64,000 bases of DNA from Semisulcospira habei (Eukaryota; Mollusca; Gastropoda; Semisulcospiridae), in NCBI GenBank assembly GCA_036245525.1, contig BTPG01000005.1:182351745-182415744 (forward strand), given 5' to 3'. The position numbers and the translations under genes were made by a program. Shown here piece by piece: positions 22,496 through 32,961 of this stretch. The notes below the pieces were generated by a model. The model saw only the letters and a program-made list of their open reading frames with translations. It searched no databases and was not told the DNA's origin. Position 1 is the first letter of the stretch, and each line of letters opens with the position of its first letter.

Positions 22496-23298
22496 TATTA
22501 ATCATAGGAGTGAACCGATGTTCATTTGAGTTATTTTGGATAAGAATTACGTACCTTTTCAGTAGGATTCATTTTCTTTTGCACGGAGAATTGCGATCGA
22601 TTTTTGTTGTGACGCGTAGTTTCGCTACGATTAGACTGGAAAGTTCGAGCAGGGTCGCGATTTTTCTAGTGACCTCATATAATGAAGTCAAAGTTGTCGG
22701 CAACATTTCGTAACATTGTATCGGAAATGCGCTTAGATAGTGGAAATTTGTAGTAACGTCTAGAGTGTTTTTTCATGAATAGTTTTGGTTACGGTTTGTT
22801 TGTTTTGTTGTGATTGGTTGTGTTGTGAGAATTTGCTGGATTGTTCTGGAAATTTGTAATAGTATAAAAGACCGTGTTAGGAAGTATGTGTGTACATTGT
22901 ATGAGAGACGCAGTGTGTCAAAAGCGTTGATGCATTGTAGAGACAGTGTATCAGTGTTGGTGCATTTGTGAATGCATTGTGTGGAGATCGCATCGCTGCA
23001 ATAAATATGGTTGGAACTGTTACTCCATTGTGGTCTACAATCTTGTGCCACGTGTGACGAGTTGCAGCTGAGTGAAGTTTCTTTACAAAACCCTACGTGC
23101 GTGCGTCTGGTGTGCGTGCGTGTGATTGTATCATACTACGACTACGACTACCACGTAGCACCCAAACTAACCAACCAACCGGTCCACTTTCGAGATAGGC
23201 ATCACAAGTGAAGCACACACACACTGAATGAGTGAATGAGTAAATAGGATGGACAGTGCCATAAATAAATATTAAAACAAGAAAGGCAAAGCCATTAT
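22496..23298. other. No gene seen
   Basis: Apparently unique sequence with weak GTGTTG/GCATTG repetition at 22790-22985. No repeat or protein is recognised. Confidence 0.5.
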
Positions 23299-24238
23299 GG
23301 CTCACGTGTATGACCGATCCACACGTCTGACAATCAGTAAAGGGATGGCTTCTGCACTAACAAAATTCGTTTTCACCAAATATAATCAGTTTTCACACAT
23401 CTGTAAAACCCCCGTGACCCTTGACCTTTGCAATGAGTCGACCAAATTAGGATACATAAAAAGATCTTACCATCAGCTACCTTTGTGCCAAATTTGCCTG
23501 AAAAGTTTGCAGATATGTTGATAATAACTACAATTATTGGCATTTTATACACATTTGTCAACCTCTCGTGACCCTTGACCTTTCTGAGGGGTCATCCAAA
23601 TTAGTATGCATAGATAGGTCTTACCATCAGGTATCTCTGTAGCAAGTTTGGGTTTGGTGTTGTGAATAGTAATTGAAAAAATACATTTATTGTCAAAATA
23701 TGGCTATATTTTTACCTATTTCCTGAGTTCTTGTAATCCTTGACCTTTCCGAGGAGTCATCCAAATTAGTATGCATAGATAGGTCTTACCATCAGGTATC
23801 TCTGTAGCAAGTTTGAGTTTGAAGTTGTGAATAGTATTTGAGAAAAAAAACCTTTTGTCAAAATATGGCGATTTTGGACCTATTTCTTGAGCTCTTGTGA
23901 CCCTTGACCTTTCCAAATTAGTGTGCGTATACAGATATTACCATCAGGTATCTTTGTATCAAGTTTTGGTTTGAAGTTGTGAATAGTATTTGAGAAAAAA
24001 TAAATTATGTCTAAAAATAGCTATTTTTGATACATTTCCTGATCCACTGTGACCTTGACCTTTGTGAGAGGTCACTGAAATTGGTATGTTAGGAAAGGTT
24101 TTGCCACAAATTATCTTTGGGGCAAGTTTGAAGACTGTGGCTTGAACAGTCTCCGAGAAAGCGCCAACGTTAAAGTTTTTACGACAGACGAACGACCACT
24201 AGACCAGAACACATTCACTTTTGCTTCGCACGTGAGCC
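23299..24238. mobile_element. 0.94-kb element of ~155-bp repeats with inverted ends
   Basis: GGCTCACGTG (23299-23308) and its complement CACGTGAGCC (24229-24238) bound the block. Inside are five related units, each with a TGACCCTTGACCT-like motif (23415, 23569, about 23733, 23898, 24050) followed by CAAATTAGTATGCAT and TTACCATCAGGTATCT. No coding potential. Confidence 0.8.
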
Positions 24239-24344
24239 CAAAAACCAAACATCTGGATGGTCAGATGAACGGAAAAAGAGACACTGACTGACATGTAGAC
24301 TGGTAGATGACAGACTGACCGACAGAAGATAGACAATGAGTAGA

Positions 24345-24445
24345 CAGAAGGTATTGATTGTACATTGCTTAACGTCCCGACAGCAACAAGGCTTTCTCAG
24401 GACGTGCCTGCACTGTTTGTGAAAAAAACAAACAAAAAAACAGAA
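24345..24445. repeat. Dispersed repeat, empty TTAA site
   Basis: GTACATTGCTTAACGTCCCG followed by ACAGCAACAAGGCTTTCTCA. The same repeat surrounds the family A elements at 24805-25018 and 26307-26520. Here its TTAA is single and unoccupied. Confidence 0.9.
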
Positions 24446-24804
24446 CATTGAATGTATGTCGCCAGACAGTCAAATACGTTAAATAAACCTAACACATGGG
24501 GCCTAAATAAAGCTAAGACCATCTAGCAACACACATCCAACATCAAGAGCTACAGGCAGTGCAGACAGTAGGGAGTTTTAAAAAGGCAAATACAGGTGAA
24601 TGGACAAAGGGTAGACAGAAACACATGCCCCAGAATAGAGAGAAAAACCCACCCTGTGGGGCTGACCAGGGTGACCCTGGGAACTAAAAAATACCTAACC
24701 CCACCCAAGTCCCCCAGGGCAGACCCGGGTGGGGTAGACAGAAGGTAGATAGCAAGACAGATATTGTGCAGACAGACAGACAGAAAGCTTTGTTTATATT
24801 CTGC
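24446..24804. other. No gene seen
   Basis: Sequence with ACAGACAGAC runs. The segment GTGGGGCTGACCAGGGTGAC (about 24655) is C/G-rich, with no recognised identity. Confidence 0.5.
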
Positions 24805-25018
24805 TTAACCCTTTTAGCCCCAAGGTCCCATTTCTCCAATTTTGGAGGTGTTGCCTAACAACTATGTGCCAGTTGCAGGAGATGGATGGACCATGATAAT
24901 TCAAGGGTAGTGCCAGATTAGCTTGGTGCCTGAAGGCGCCAAGCTAATCTGACACCACCCTTTAATTATCATGGTCAAGCTATCTACTGCTGTAGGGATC
25001 CGGGGCTAAAAAGGTTAA
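24805..25018. mobile_element. Family A hairpin MITE (occupied site)
   Basis: TTAACCCTTTTAGCCCC at the left, GGGGCTAAAAAGGTTAA at the right, central palindrome at about 24889-24975. The host sequence (TTCTGC / ACCTCCCGACAGCAGCAA) is the repeat left empty at 24345. Confidence 0.95.
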
Positions 25019-25068
25019 ACCTCCCGACAGCAGCAATAAAAAGAGCAAGTGAGATTACAAACAGAAAC

Positions 25069-25074
25069 TTTATT
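25069..25074 (-). promoter_or_regulatory. Candidate polyadenylation signal (AATAAA)
   Basis: AATAAA on the minus strand, with a CA/TTT context typical of a transcript 3' end. It could end a very long neurocalcin 3' UTR. Position only, no other support. Confidence 0.25.
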
Positions 25075-25551
25075 CTGATACCAGTAAAATAGCAAGTGTG
25101 CAAAAGTTAGATAAAGCTCAGATTCAGACATCATGTACATCTTGTTCTCTCCAGCTGGTCAAAGGTTTATAGGCGTTGGCACCCACATGAGTTACCTTTC
25201 CTTAATTTGGCTTCAAAGTTGTCTTCCTTACAATACAGTTTCAAAGATGTCTTGAGCTGAATTTGGGATATCAAGTTGTCTTTCCTTGAATTAGCTTCAA
25301 AGTTGTCTTTCCTTGCAACTGGCTTCGAGGTAATCGAACTCCAATTTTTTTTACCTCTAGGATTCATTAGTGGTTTGAGCAATGCCAATGTTATTTTAAA
25401 GCAAATAATGAGCATTGTGTTCACACCAAGTATGGCTATTTTGCAAAAAGGGACGACTATTTTACAGTAAAACCCGTTTTCAGGTTGCATCTTTATTTTT
25501 GCCAGAAAAAGTGGTCTTCAGACACAGGTGCTCTCTCTGGTGAAGTCTTGA

Positions 25552-25690
25552 AGGGCACAAGGGTCACCTGGCACCACCCTTGAACTAAAACAGTTGATCT
25601 GTCTCCTAATCTGTAATGTAGCCTTCATAGGACAATAAGCAAATTTTACAAAAATCAGCCCCAGGATGTAGTGGGTGAAAGACCGATATT
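25552..25690. mobile_element. Family A2, right half only
   Basis: GCACCACCCTTGAACTAAAAC, CTCCTAATCTGTAATGTAG and AGGACAATAAGCAAATT are the family A2 right half. The left half is not visible. Confidence 0.65.
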
Positions 25691-25812
25691 TAGGTGGCCA
25701 CCTAAATGATTGTCATAAACGCCAGGTGCTCTCTCATAGAGCGGCTGCTAGAATAGGTTCTGCTGTTCCTGCTATACAATGAATCAACAGGACAGCCTTT
25801 CTTGCTTCGTCG

Positions 25813-26029
25813 TTGAACCCTTTTAGTCCCAAGGTCCCATTTCGCAAATTCTGAAGGTGTTGCCTAATGACTATATACCAGTGGCAGGAGCTGGACTGAC
25901 CATGATAATTCAAGGGTAGTGCCAGATTAGCTTGGCGCCTTCACAGGCGCCAAGCTAATCTGGCACTATCCTTGAATTATCATGGTCAATCCAGCTCCTG
26001 CTGTAGGAACACGGGCCTAGAAGAGTTAG
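25813..26029. mobile_element. Family A hairpin MITE
   Basis: TTGAACCCTTTTAGTCCC at the left, AGAAGAGTTAG at the right. Near-perfect inner palindrome around CTTCACAG. Terminal TTAA mutated at both ends. Confidence 0.88.
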
Positions 26030-26061
26030 TGAGGCTGGTCTGAATGAAACCCTCAAAGACC

Positions 26062-26132
26062 TAGAGAGAGCGACCAGTGCCCTTTGCGAGTCCCCCGCAG
26101 ACGTGGGGGCCTGATCAGGATCTATGTCTCTG
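26062..26132. mobile_element. Family B hairpin, diverged
   Basis: GAGTCCCCCGC / GTGGGGGCCTGATC and GGATCTATGTCTCTGG remain. The left arm is largely lost. Confidence 0.5.
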
Positions 26133-26306
26133 GCTGGCATCATTCAGGTTGAGGTGTTTCAGACCGACAAGGTGTGGCCAACATTGGTTCTCTCCCTTGA
26201 TTCACGGCGCAGCGACTCGAGGATGACAACCATAGTGGGTGCACCTGCCAGAGTTTCAAAGACACAGGATCTTGCTGCTGGCACAGATTGGTTGGTGGTA
26301 CACTGC

Positions 26307-26520
26307 TTAACCCTTTTTGCCCCAAGTCACTATAGCAGGAGATGGATTGACCGTGATAATCCAAGGGTAGTGCCAGATTAGCTTGGCACCTTCAGACGCC
26401 AAGCTAATCTGGCACTGCCCTTGAATTATCGTGGTCAAGCTGTCTCCTGCAACTGGTACATAGTCATTAGGCAACACTTCCAAAATTTGAGAAATGGGAC
26501 CTTGGGGCTAAAAGGGTTAA
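26307..26520. mobile_element. Family A hairpin MITE, inverted (occupied site)
   Basis: TTAACCC at the left, GGGGCTAAAAGGGTTAA at the right. The long outer arm (CATAGTCATTAGGCAACACT) is on the right, so it lies inverted relative to 24805-25018. Flanks GTACACTGC and CGTCCTGACAGCAACAAG match the empty site. Confidence 0.95.
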
Positions 26521-26703
26521 CGTCCTGACAGCAACAAGACTTTCTCAGGATGTGCCTGCGCTGCTTGTGAAAAAAAACTAAACAGAATACTGAATGTATT
26601 ATCACCATGCGGTCTAATATGCTGGCACACATGGGGTTAGTTCGCTACTGTTCTCAAGAAAAGACAACTCATATCAGGGTCCACAACTTTCAAACTTAAA
26701 TCT

Positions 26704-26709
26704 TTTATT
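26704..26709 (-). promoter_or_regulatory. Candidate polyadenylation signal (AATAAA)
   Basis: Minus-strand AATAAA near a region without ORFs. If used by neurocalcin, the 3' UTR would be about 6 kb. Confidence 0.3.
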
Positions 26710-27216
26710 TCTCTACACAGGAACAGTGTGCGGATAAACAGAGAAACGGCCGGGTAATAACAGATTTCAACTCCAACATACACAAAAAATAGAAAATGTA
26801 CACAGCCACTCTATAATTATAAGCTTGGAATCAAAATATTATAACAGAAAATGTATCTCCCATTTTTACAGGTCAAAGGTAGAACTTTCATAAATACTTT
26901 CACTTTGCAAGTGATTGAAATTTGTCAGTATGGTACAATGCTAACAGTCTGAACCTGGGATACAATATTTGACTCGCTGTAAGTGAAATAATTGAAATGT
27001 GCCCTTGTCTGCAATTCTGAACCTTAAGGCGCTATGCCGCAAGGTAAAAAAATCACAGACTGAGTACACAAATTTGGAAACTCTTGCCGACAATACCAAA
27101 AGTAATGTTGTCAAAGCACATTGTATCGGAGAAAACAAAGTGTGAGACTGATGAAAGTGCAGTCAATGACCATGAAAAAGATAAGTGCATCAGGGCCAGT
27201 TCCATGGATGAGCTTA
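26710..27216. other. Mostly unique AT-rich sequence
   Basis: No protein or repeat recognised. Possibly neurocalcin 3' UTR, by position. Confidence 0.4.
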
Positions 27217-27284
27217 GTCCTGCGCCAGCCACTATGCTAGAAGCTCCACTATAGTGGAGCACCTTGCTTAGTAGCTGGCGCAGG
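27217..27284. mobile_element. Family G hairpin
   Basis: GTCCTGCGCCAGCCACTA pairs with TAGTAGCTGGCGCAGG. Centre CTCCACTATAGTGGAG. Relative at 40211-40279. Confidence 0.75.
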
Positions 27285-27529
27285 TGCAAGGTCGCTAATG
27301 CAACTGACCCCAGGTATGTAATTTTAGGCCTTACCACTTGGTCGTAAGACCCACAATTACTGGCCAGCACACACGTCATTCAAAGGAGCAATATGTTATG
27401 CATAAAACACAATTATATTTATAAACACACAGAAATGTATTCAACTATGAACGAGGCAAATTACTCCAGTTGTGGTTAACACGCATAGGGAAATCCAAAA
27501 TTCTCACACTCATCTATCATTCGGTATTA

Positions 27530-27735
27530 TTAACCCACTTAGCTCCAACACACCTTGGAAGGACCATGATAATTCAAGGGTAGTGCAAAATTAGCTTGGC
27601 ACCATCAGGTGCCAAGCTGATCTGGCACTACCCGTGAATTATCATGGTCGATCCATCACATCTCCTGCAACTGATACATGGTCGTTATTGGCACTCCTAA
27701 TTTGTGAAGTGCAGCCTTGGGGCAAAATAGGTTAA
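27530..27735. mobile_element. Family A hairpin MITE with TTAA ends
   Basis: TTAACCCACTTAGC at the left, GGCAAAATAGGTTAA at the right. Inner palindrome centred near 27607. Long outer arm on the right (inverted orientation). Confidence 0.9.
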
Positions 27736-28350
27736 TATGCTAATCTAATAAATACTGAATCAACAACAGTTTGCAAGGAAATTGAACCAGTTCAAGCCAG
27801 TCTTTGAATTGCCTGTTGCAAATTAAAGTTTTATGACAGAAACCTGATGGAAAACAAAGATGATGCCTGATTCTATTTTCCTTGATAGAACTAGAAACCA
27901 CAACAAAAGGGAAATCTGTGTGAATGCTTTGTCATGACATTCTAAAGCACGCAAAAAATTATGGTAAATAAATGCAATATCTATTTTCTTCGATATATCT
28001 GTCTGTGTCACATTAAAAAATAATAATAATAACAAAATCTGCACACTACAGGCAAATACTTGAAATTTTTTATAGGGAATAAAAAAAAAAAACATCAGAA
28101 AAATAATTATATAAAAAATGATAATATTACACACATAATCTTGTCTACTTTCCACACAATCTAAACATCCACTCCATAGACAACATGAGATAGAATAAAG
28201 CCAGAAACAGAATGATAAACAACTCTCTCCATGTTCCATACCCAAAAAAACATACAGTGAAACAAAAATGAAAAGCTCTTTTCCGACAACTGCCTAAAAC
28301 AGACTAACCATCTGATGAGTCCCTGCGTTTGGAACAGATTTAAACTGGTC
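27736..28350. other. AT-rich sequence, no gene seen
   Basis: No recognised repeat. Lies in the possible long neurocalcin 3' UTR. Confidence 0.4.
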
Positions 28351-28418
28351 CAGAAAGAGGTCTGGATCTTCATGAGCCCGCACACACTGTGCGGGCTCAT
28401 GAGGATCTAGGCCTCTTG
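28351..28418. mobile_element. Family B hairpin
   Basis: AAGAGGTCTGGATCTTCATG ... CATGAGGATCTAGGCCTCTT with a GCCCGCACA stem. Confidence 0.8.
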
Positions 28419-28638
28419 AAAAAGTGATGCTTTCTGGATTTTGCCTGCTGGCATCCACTTGAACTTGTGAACAAACAAATGTTATATCTGGTAGGCAACT
28501 GTTATGATTGTAAAGCTGACAGTCTACCTCTGGCAAAATAAACAGAGATCTAAGTTCGTCATATCGTTAATCACAAATGTAAGTTTTTGCATGAGACTTC
28601 AGACTTAACAGTTCACATACATCAAATTTACAGATATG

Positions 28639-28727
28639 ATAACCCTTCGGCTGTCAGCAGTGACTTTTGGTATGATGATTCCTGCAGGAATCACATTGAC
28701 AAGTCACTACTGACGGCCAAGGATTAA
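28639..28727. mobile_element. Family C hairpin
   Basis: AACCCTTCGGCTGTCAGCAG at the left, ACGGCCAAGGATTAA at the right, centre ATTCCTGCAGGAAT. Left flank is ATAA rather than TTAA. Confidence 0.85.
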
Positions 28728-29287
28728 TCGATTTCAAGGAAAGGATAGGGGTAGGGGTAGGGGTGAAGGTGGGGTATGGGGCCACACAATGAATTGCAGA
28801 TATGAAATACTGTATGATGAAATCTAGCGGTGGCATTGAAAGCGATTAAATAGTGAAAATACACTCATTGCCAATGCTGCTGACAATGCCAACTTAAACT
28901 GGATGTTATATTGATATATGCACATATCTACAACAGGTTTCTTCCCTCTCTTGTGTTTTGGGTTTATTTTGCTCTAAACAGTTTATGGTATTTCAGCTTT
29001 GTTGGTACTCTCACTGGGAAAGAAACCCCCTCCCCAAAAAATCCCAACAAAACAAAAAACGCACAAATAAACAACCACACACACAAAACAAAACCTAAGA
29101 CACATGCATGCTGTGCTGCCGACTCAAACCTAACAATTCTGTCATTTTGGTGCAGTTCGAAATCCAACCTTTTATAATCTCCTCCATTTGAATTACTAAA
29201 TCTTAGACATCAGGGTATACCATATCCTTTACCAGCAAGTGGCCTAGATACCTATAAGCATCTGTGCCTCTTACAAAAAGAAAGGGC

Positions 29288-29501
29288 TTAAACCTTTCAG
29301 CCCCAAGCTCCCATTTCTCAAATTGTGGAGGTGTTGCCTAACGACTATGTACCATTTGCAGGAGATGGCTTGACCATGACCATTCAAGGGTAGTGCCAGA
29401 TTAGCTTGGCACCTGAAGGCGCCAAGCTAATCTGGCGCTACCCTTGAATTATCGTGGTCAAGCCATTTCCTGCTGTAGGGATCTGGGGCTAAAAGGGTTA
29501 A
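29288..29501. mobile_element. Family A hairpin MITE with TTAA ends
   Basis: TTAAACCTTTCAGCCCC at the left, GGGGCTAAAAGGGTTAA at the right, 214 bp, inner palindrome around CTGAAGG. Confidence 0.92.
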
Positions 29502-29527
29502 TGCTGCAACTGATGAGGATCAATACT

Positions 29528-29652
29528 GATTCTGCCCAAGGAAGGCAAAAGATAGCAAGTCTATTTTCGTGAAAAGCGAGACATTCACTGTAATGGAATG
29601 AGAATCTTGCTTTTCAAGAAAATGGACTTGTCATTTGCCTTGGGGCAGAACG
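29528..29652. mobile_element. Family J fold-back element
   Basis: TTCTGCCCAAGGAAGGCAAA opens and TTTGCCTTGGGGCAGAA closes. Inner arms AAAAGCGAGACATTCA and TGAGAATCTTGCTTTTC are shared in part with 16918-17040. Confidence 0.8.
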
Positions 29653-29938
29653 CCTCTTGCAAACCTGGGTTTACTGTGCTAGTGCAAGTGGTGATACAGA
29701 CCGAGTACACCTTGCCAGCAAAAACAACACAGTTATGGTTCCTTGCTTGGCAAAGGGTAGATCTATGCTTCTTGCAGACAAAAGGCAGATGCTGGGTGGT
29801 GGAACTGCATGGAAAAAGACAGCAATTATGCCCTGATGATTAGGTGCAATCACAGCTCAGCTTGTGGTCACAGACAAATCACAAAGATGACATGGTGTCA
29901 AGCAGCAGGGAAGGAAAAAAAAAGGAGGACTGAGAAGT

Positions 29939-30032
29939 GTGTGTGTGTGTGTGTGTGTGGGGGGGGGGGGGGGCGGGGGGGAGGCCCCCCCCCCCAGGGT
30001 GGGGTGAGGGGTGGGGGGTTGGGGGGGGGGGG
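29939..30032. repeat. (GT)n, poly-G and poly-C tract
   Basis: GT run, then long G runs broken by a C run at about 29985-29995. Confidence 0.9.
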
Positions 30033-30124
30033 GAGAAATTGTAAGGTAAGCAGTACATTTACTGACATCTTAGAGAAAGACAGTTCTAGATCCATTCCCC
30101 CTAACCTATTCAGTCTACCTTGGC

Positions 30125-30178
30125 TGCCTCTCTCAATTCGCTACCATTTTCAGCGGTAGTAAATCGAGGGAAACAACC
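30125..30178. mobile_element. Family E hairpin, diverged
   Basis: CTCTCTCAATTCGCTACC ... GGTAGTAAATCGAGGGAAAC, related to the perfect copy at 57641-57697. Confidence 0.65.
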
Positions 30179-30631
30179 AGCTCCAACACACTATAACAAG
30201 ACAGTTTCAGGGTGGTGCCAGAAAAGCTTGGCTCCTCTAGAGTTTTCATTGGGGTAAAAACAAATAGAATTAAAATTGGGTTAAACAAAATCAAGAACTT
30301 ACTACTGAGCAGTGCAGAAAACCTTTCACATTCTAAACTGATATTGACCAAAGAATTTTCAAAATAAAATCACTACAGACCAACATCACTGAAAACTTTT
30401 TCACAAATGGAACAATCCAAATTGAATCATAGTGGATAACCATTTTCATGATACAAACAAGGTGTTGCAGCTGTGCACACAAGCAGAGAAAATTACAGTA
30501 CATATAGCATGAAAACGAGAAATTTTCTCTATTAAAAAAATCATTCATTTTTGCACAAACTTTTGCATTTGAAAAGTTGACAAATAACGATGAAACTGCA
30601 ATGCCAAACAACACGAATATTGAGAAAATGA

Positions 30632-30703
30632 TTAACCGCCCCCAGTGCATGCAGCTAATGCTACCGTTTACAGTACCAATGCCTGCGTGCACGACGGGGT
30701 TAA
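30632..30703. mobile_element. Family F hairpin with TTAA ends
   Basis: TTAACCGCCCCCAGTGCATG at the left, GCGTGCACGACGGGGTTAA at the right, 72 bp. Confidence 0.85.
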
Positions 30704-31038
30704 CAAGATGGTAATGAAAAATACAAGACTTCACAGTCATCATCTAGTGAGGATGGGATGAAACACAGTAAGCACTTGTGCAGCGGACCAGTACTTTGCT
30801 CAAGAAGTTCGCTCATGCATGTCTGACATATATGGAATGTTCAGGAATCTGCCATTCGTTTTTTTTTTTAAAGAAAAATGATCCGAGGTACTGAGTGCTG
30901 GCCTGTGATTTTGTACCTTATGGCTCGAGGGCTGTGAGGTGCAAAATTTCAGATCCGCCCACACACATCGTGTGCAGTGGAAAGAGGCTGCTAGCACCCA
31001 ACACCTTTGCTACTGGGACACAGCAAACGACACCAAAT

Positions 31039-31197
31039 GCAAGAGGTAGAGATCCTCACGAGCCCCCGCATCTGCGATAAGTTAGTGCATCTGCGGAAAG
31101 TTAGTGCATCTGCGTTAAGTTAGCGCATCTGCGGGGACTCATGAGGATCTCTACCTCTTGCTGGCCTGATTCTGATCTTTGAGCCTGGTGGGGTTAA
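31039..31197. mobile_element. Family B hairpin with tandem-repeat loop
   Basis: Arms GCAAGAGGTAGAGATCCTCA ... GAGGATCTCTACCTCTTGC (31039-31161). The loop has three ~20-bp units of GCATCTGCG..AAGTTAGT. The right end reads GGTGGGGTTAA (TTAA 31194-31197). Confidence 0.85.
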
Positions 31198-31883
31198 ATC
31201 CATCAGTGAATCCATGATGCCCCTAGTCACTACCAGATAAAAGGTTAACAGAATAGTGACAATTTCTCATCCTGTAGTCATGCATGTGGTCAGCCACTCC
31301 ACAAATGGCACACAGAAACACCAAAGTGTTCTCCAGTCCCTGGCACAAATCCTGCTGATATATATCTCCATGTACATGTTCATATAATCCAGCTGAAAAG
31401 AGAAAAATACACAAAAAGACGCTGGAACCGATTCTACAAGGTTTCCCATCCAGTCAGTGCGCACACGGTACTCTGTGGCCAAATGATCTGAAGATGACAA
31501 AGTGGCAGCGAGCTTACTCCGATGCCAAAATGATCCGCAGTGGACACGTGCATAACATACTCCACGGCCAAAATGATATGAGGATTGATGAGAAATCAGT
31601 GAATGAATGTCACGTCCATCTGACAGCTGCTGATCCCCAGTGAGGTATCAGTCTGCACGACAGAAATAAGTTGCGGGACAGGGGGTTGGGGTGGTGAACG
31701 AGAAGAGGGTGGGGTGGAGTGCTCAGAAACAGGCACAACACACGCATTCTTGTTGATCAGGGTCACACTCGAAAGTAAGAAAATGTGTGGTCAAAATTGG
31801 CACGTCATATGGGAGGCTAGGACGACAGGGTACAGGGATCGATTCATTAGGGTTTGCCAGTACACCAGCATGTCCATTCCACC
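31198..31883. other. No gene seen
   Basis: Imperfect repetition of GGCCAAATGATCTGAAGAT / GCCAAAATGATCCGCAGTG / GCCAAAATGATATGAGGAT at 31476-31580. Otherwise nothing recognised. Confidence 0.5.
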
Positions 31884-31950
31884 AGAAAGGGGCACAGATC
31901 CTCATGAGCCCCTGCAGACGCAGGGGCTCATGAGGATCTGTGCCCCTTGC
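31884..31950. mobile_element. Family B hairpin
   Basis: Near-perfect GGGGCACAGATCCTCATGAG ... CTGTGCCCC, with a CCCCTGCAGACGCAGGGG tip. Confidence 0.85.
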
Positions 31951-32466
31951 TAATATCTGAACCTACACCTCTTGCTGGCTAAGGTCGACTCCAACCCTTC
32001 CCCAAATTGATGTTATTATGCTGGGTAAGACGCATAACTCTTAATGACAAGTTGGCGACTGTAGCCACGCCTTGGACTAGTTTGAGTTGGCAGGGTTACA
32101 TTCCAGCGTTCTATTGTTCAAAATGTGGAGAGAGGGGAACATTGGGACCTCTACTCTGACTAGCACTTTCAGGCAGCGTGCCACATACTCATGGGGCACA
32201 AGTAAGGAGACGTTCAGACGTTGATGCTTTGGGATGGAGGTGAGGTGCGTTTTGAAAAGATGGGAGAATCAGCCAGGCTTCCACTCTGACCTGAAAACGT
32301 GTGCCACACACCAGAGGAGCACAGGATCGGGAGACGTCTGACGCTCATGCTTTGAATTGGAGGCGAGGTGCTTCATGAAAAGATGACAGATGTGACCAGA
32401 CCTCAACCCTTCACTCGCAAACAATGTGCCCTACTGCTGAGGGCACAAGACAAGGAAATAGTTACC
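31951..32466. other. No gene seen
   Basis: Loose ~115-bp repetition of GACAAGATGGG/GAAAAGATGGGAGAAT..GCCAGGC with GTGCC..CACAAG, continuing to 32760. Likely neurocalcin 3' UTR by position. Confidence 0.5.
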
Positions 32467-32525
32467 ACCAACTCCCTTGTGTATGCAGCCACTGGTACTG
32501 GTGGCTGCGTGCACAAGGGGCTTAG
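32467..32525. mobile_element. Family F hairpin
   Basis: CTCCCTTGTGTATGCAGCCA ... TGGCTGCGTGCACAAGGGG, ending GCTTA. TTAA ends diverged. Confidence 0.75.
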
Positions 32526-32630
32526 ATTATAGAGGTGTTTCATGACAAGATGGGAGAATTGGCCAAGCACCAACTCTTAACTCGCGAACAGCGTGCCCAA
32601 CTGGTGGGGGGGCACAGGACAAGGAAACAG

Positions 32631-32720
32631 TTAACCCTTTCACTGTCGGTACCGCTTTTTGTCGAGGCGATTCCTGCAGAAATCGCTCGAGAACAAGCGC
32701 TACCGACTGCCAAATGGTTA
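32631..32720. mobile_element. Family C hairpin, 3' UTR of neurocalcin
   Basis: TTAACCCTTTCACTGTCGGT at the left; ACCGACTGCCAAATGGTTA at the right. Centre ATTCCTGCAGAAAT. It lies 41 bases past the stop codon of the sense (minus) strand gene, so it is almost surely transcribed. Confidence 0.85.
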
Positions 32721-32760
32721 TAGAGGTGTTTCATGACAAGATGGGCGAAGTGTCCAGGCC

Positions 32761-32961
32761 TCAACTCTGACTGGACTGGGGGTCGCACTGCAGAAGTCGT
32801 ACGATGGAAGGGTCGTTCATGGCGCCTTCGATAAACTCCTCCAGTGACAGCTTGCCATCCAGGTTCTTGTCCATCTGACGGAAAATCTTGTCTGTTCGCT
32901 TTTCCGGTGTCGATTCGTCTTCAGGCATCTTCATGACTGTGCCAACCATCTTGTAGATTGC
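32761..32961 (-). CDS. Neurocalcin, last coding exon (EF4 and C-terminus)
   Basis: Encodes residues 127-192 of the neuronal calcium sensor, AIYKMVG to the end, with stop TGA at 32763-32761. The acceptor on the minus strand is a pyrimidine-rich run ending TTCCAG directly before GCAATCTAC (Ala-Ile-Tyr), in phase 0 with the upstream exon. The EF4 loop is residues 157-168 (D157, N159, D161, K163, S165, E168), all typical calcium ligands. [20 protein letters not shown] and [10 protein letters not shown] match known neurocalcin/hippocalcin sequence closely, by recall. The C-terminus [14 protein letters not shown] is also a family hallmark. In Ca2+-bound form such proteins expose their myristoyl group, move to membranes and act in neuronal signalling. 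Whether this is neurocalcin rather than hippocalcin-like is a naming question; protostomes usually have one such gene. Confidence 0.96.
   Translation of the reverse strand, partial: AIYKMVGTVMKMPEDESTPEKRTDKIFRQMDKNLDGKLSLEEFIEGAMNDPSIVRLLQCDPQSSQS

Noticed and set aside
29985..30032. G-quadruplex-type regulatory element
   Set aside because: Long G runs are likely unstable low-complexity or sequencing-error-prone sequence, with no promoter nearby.
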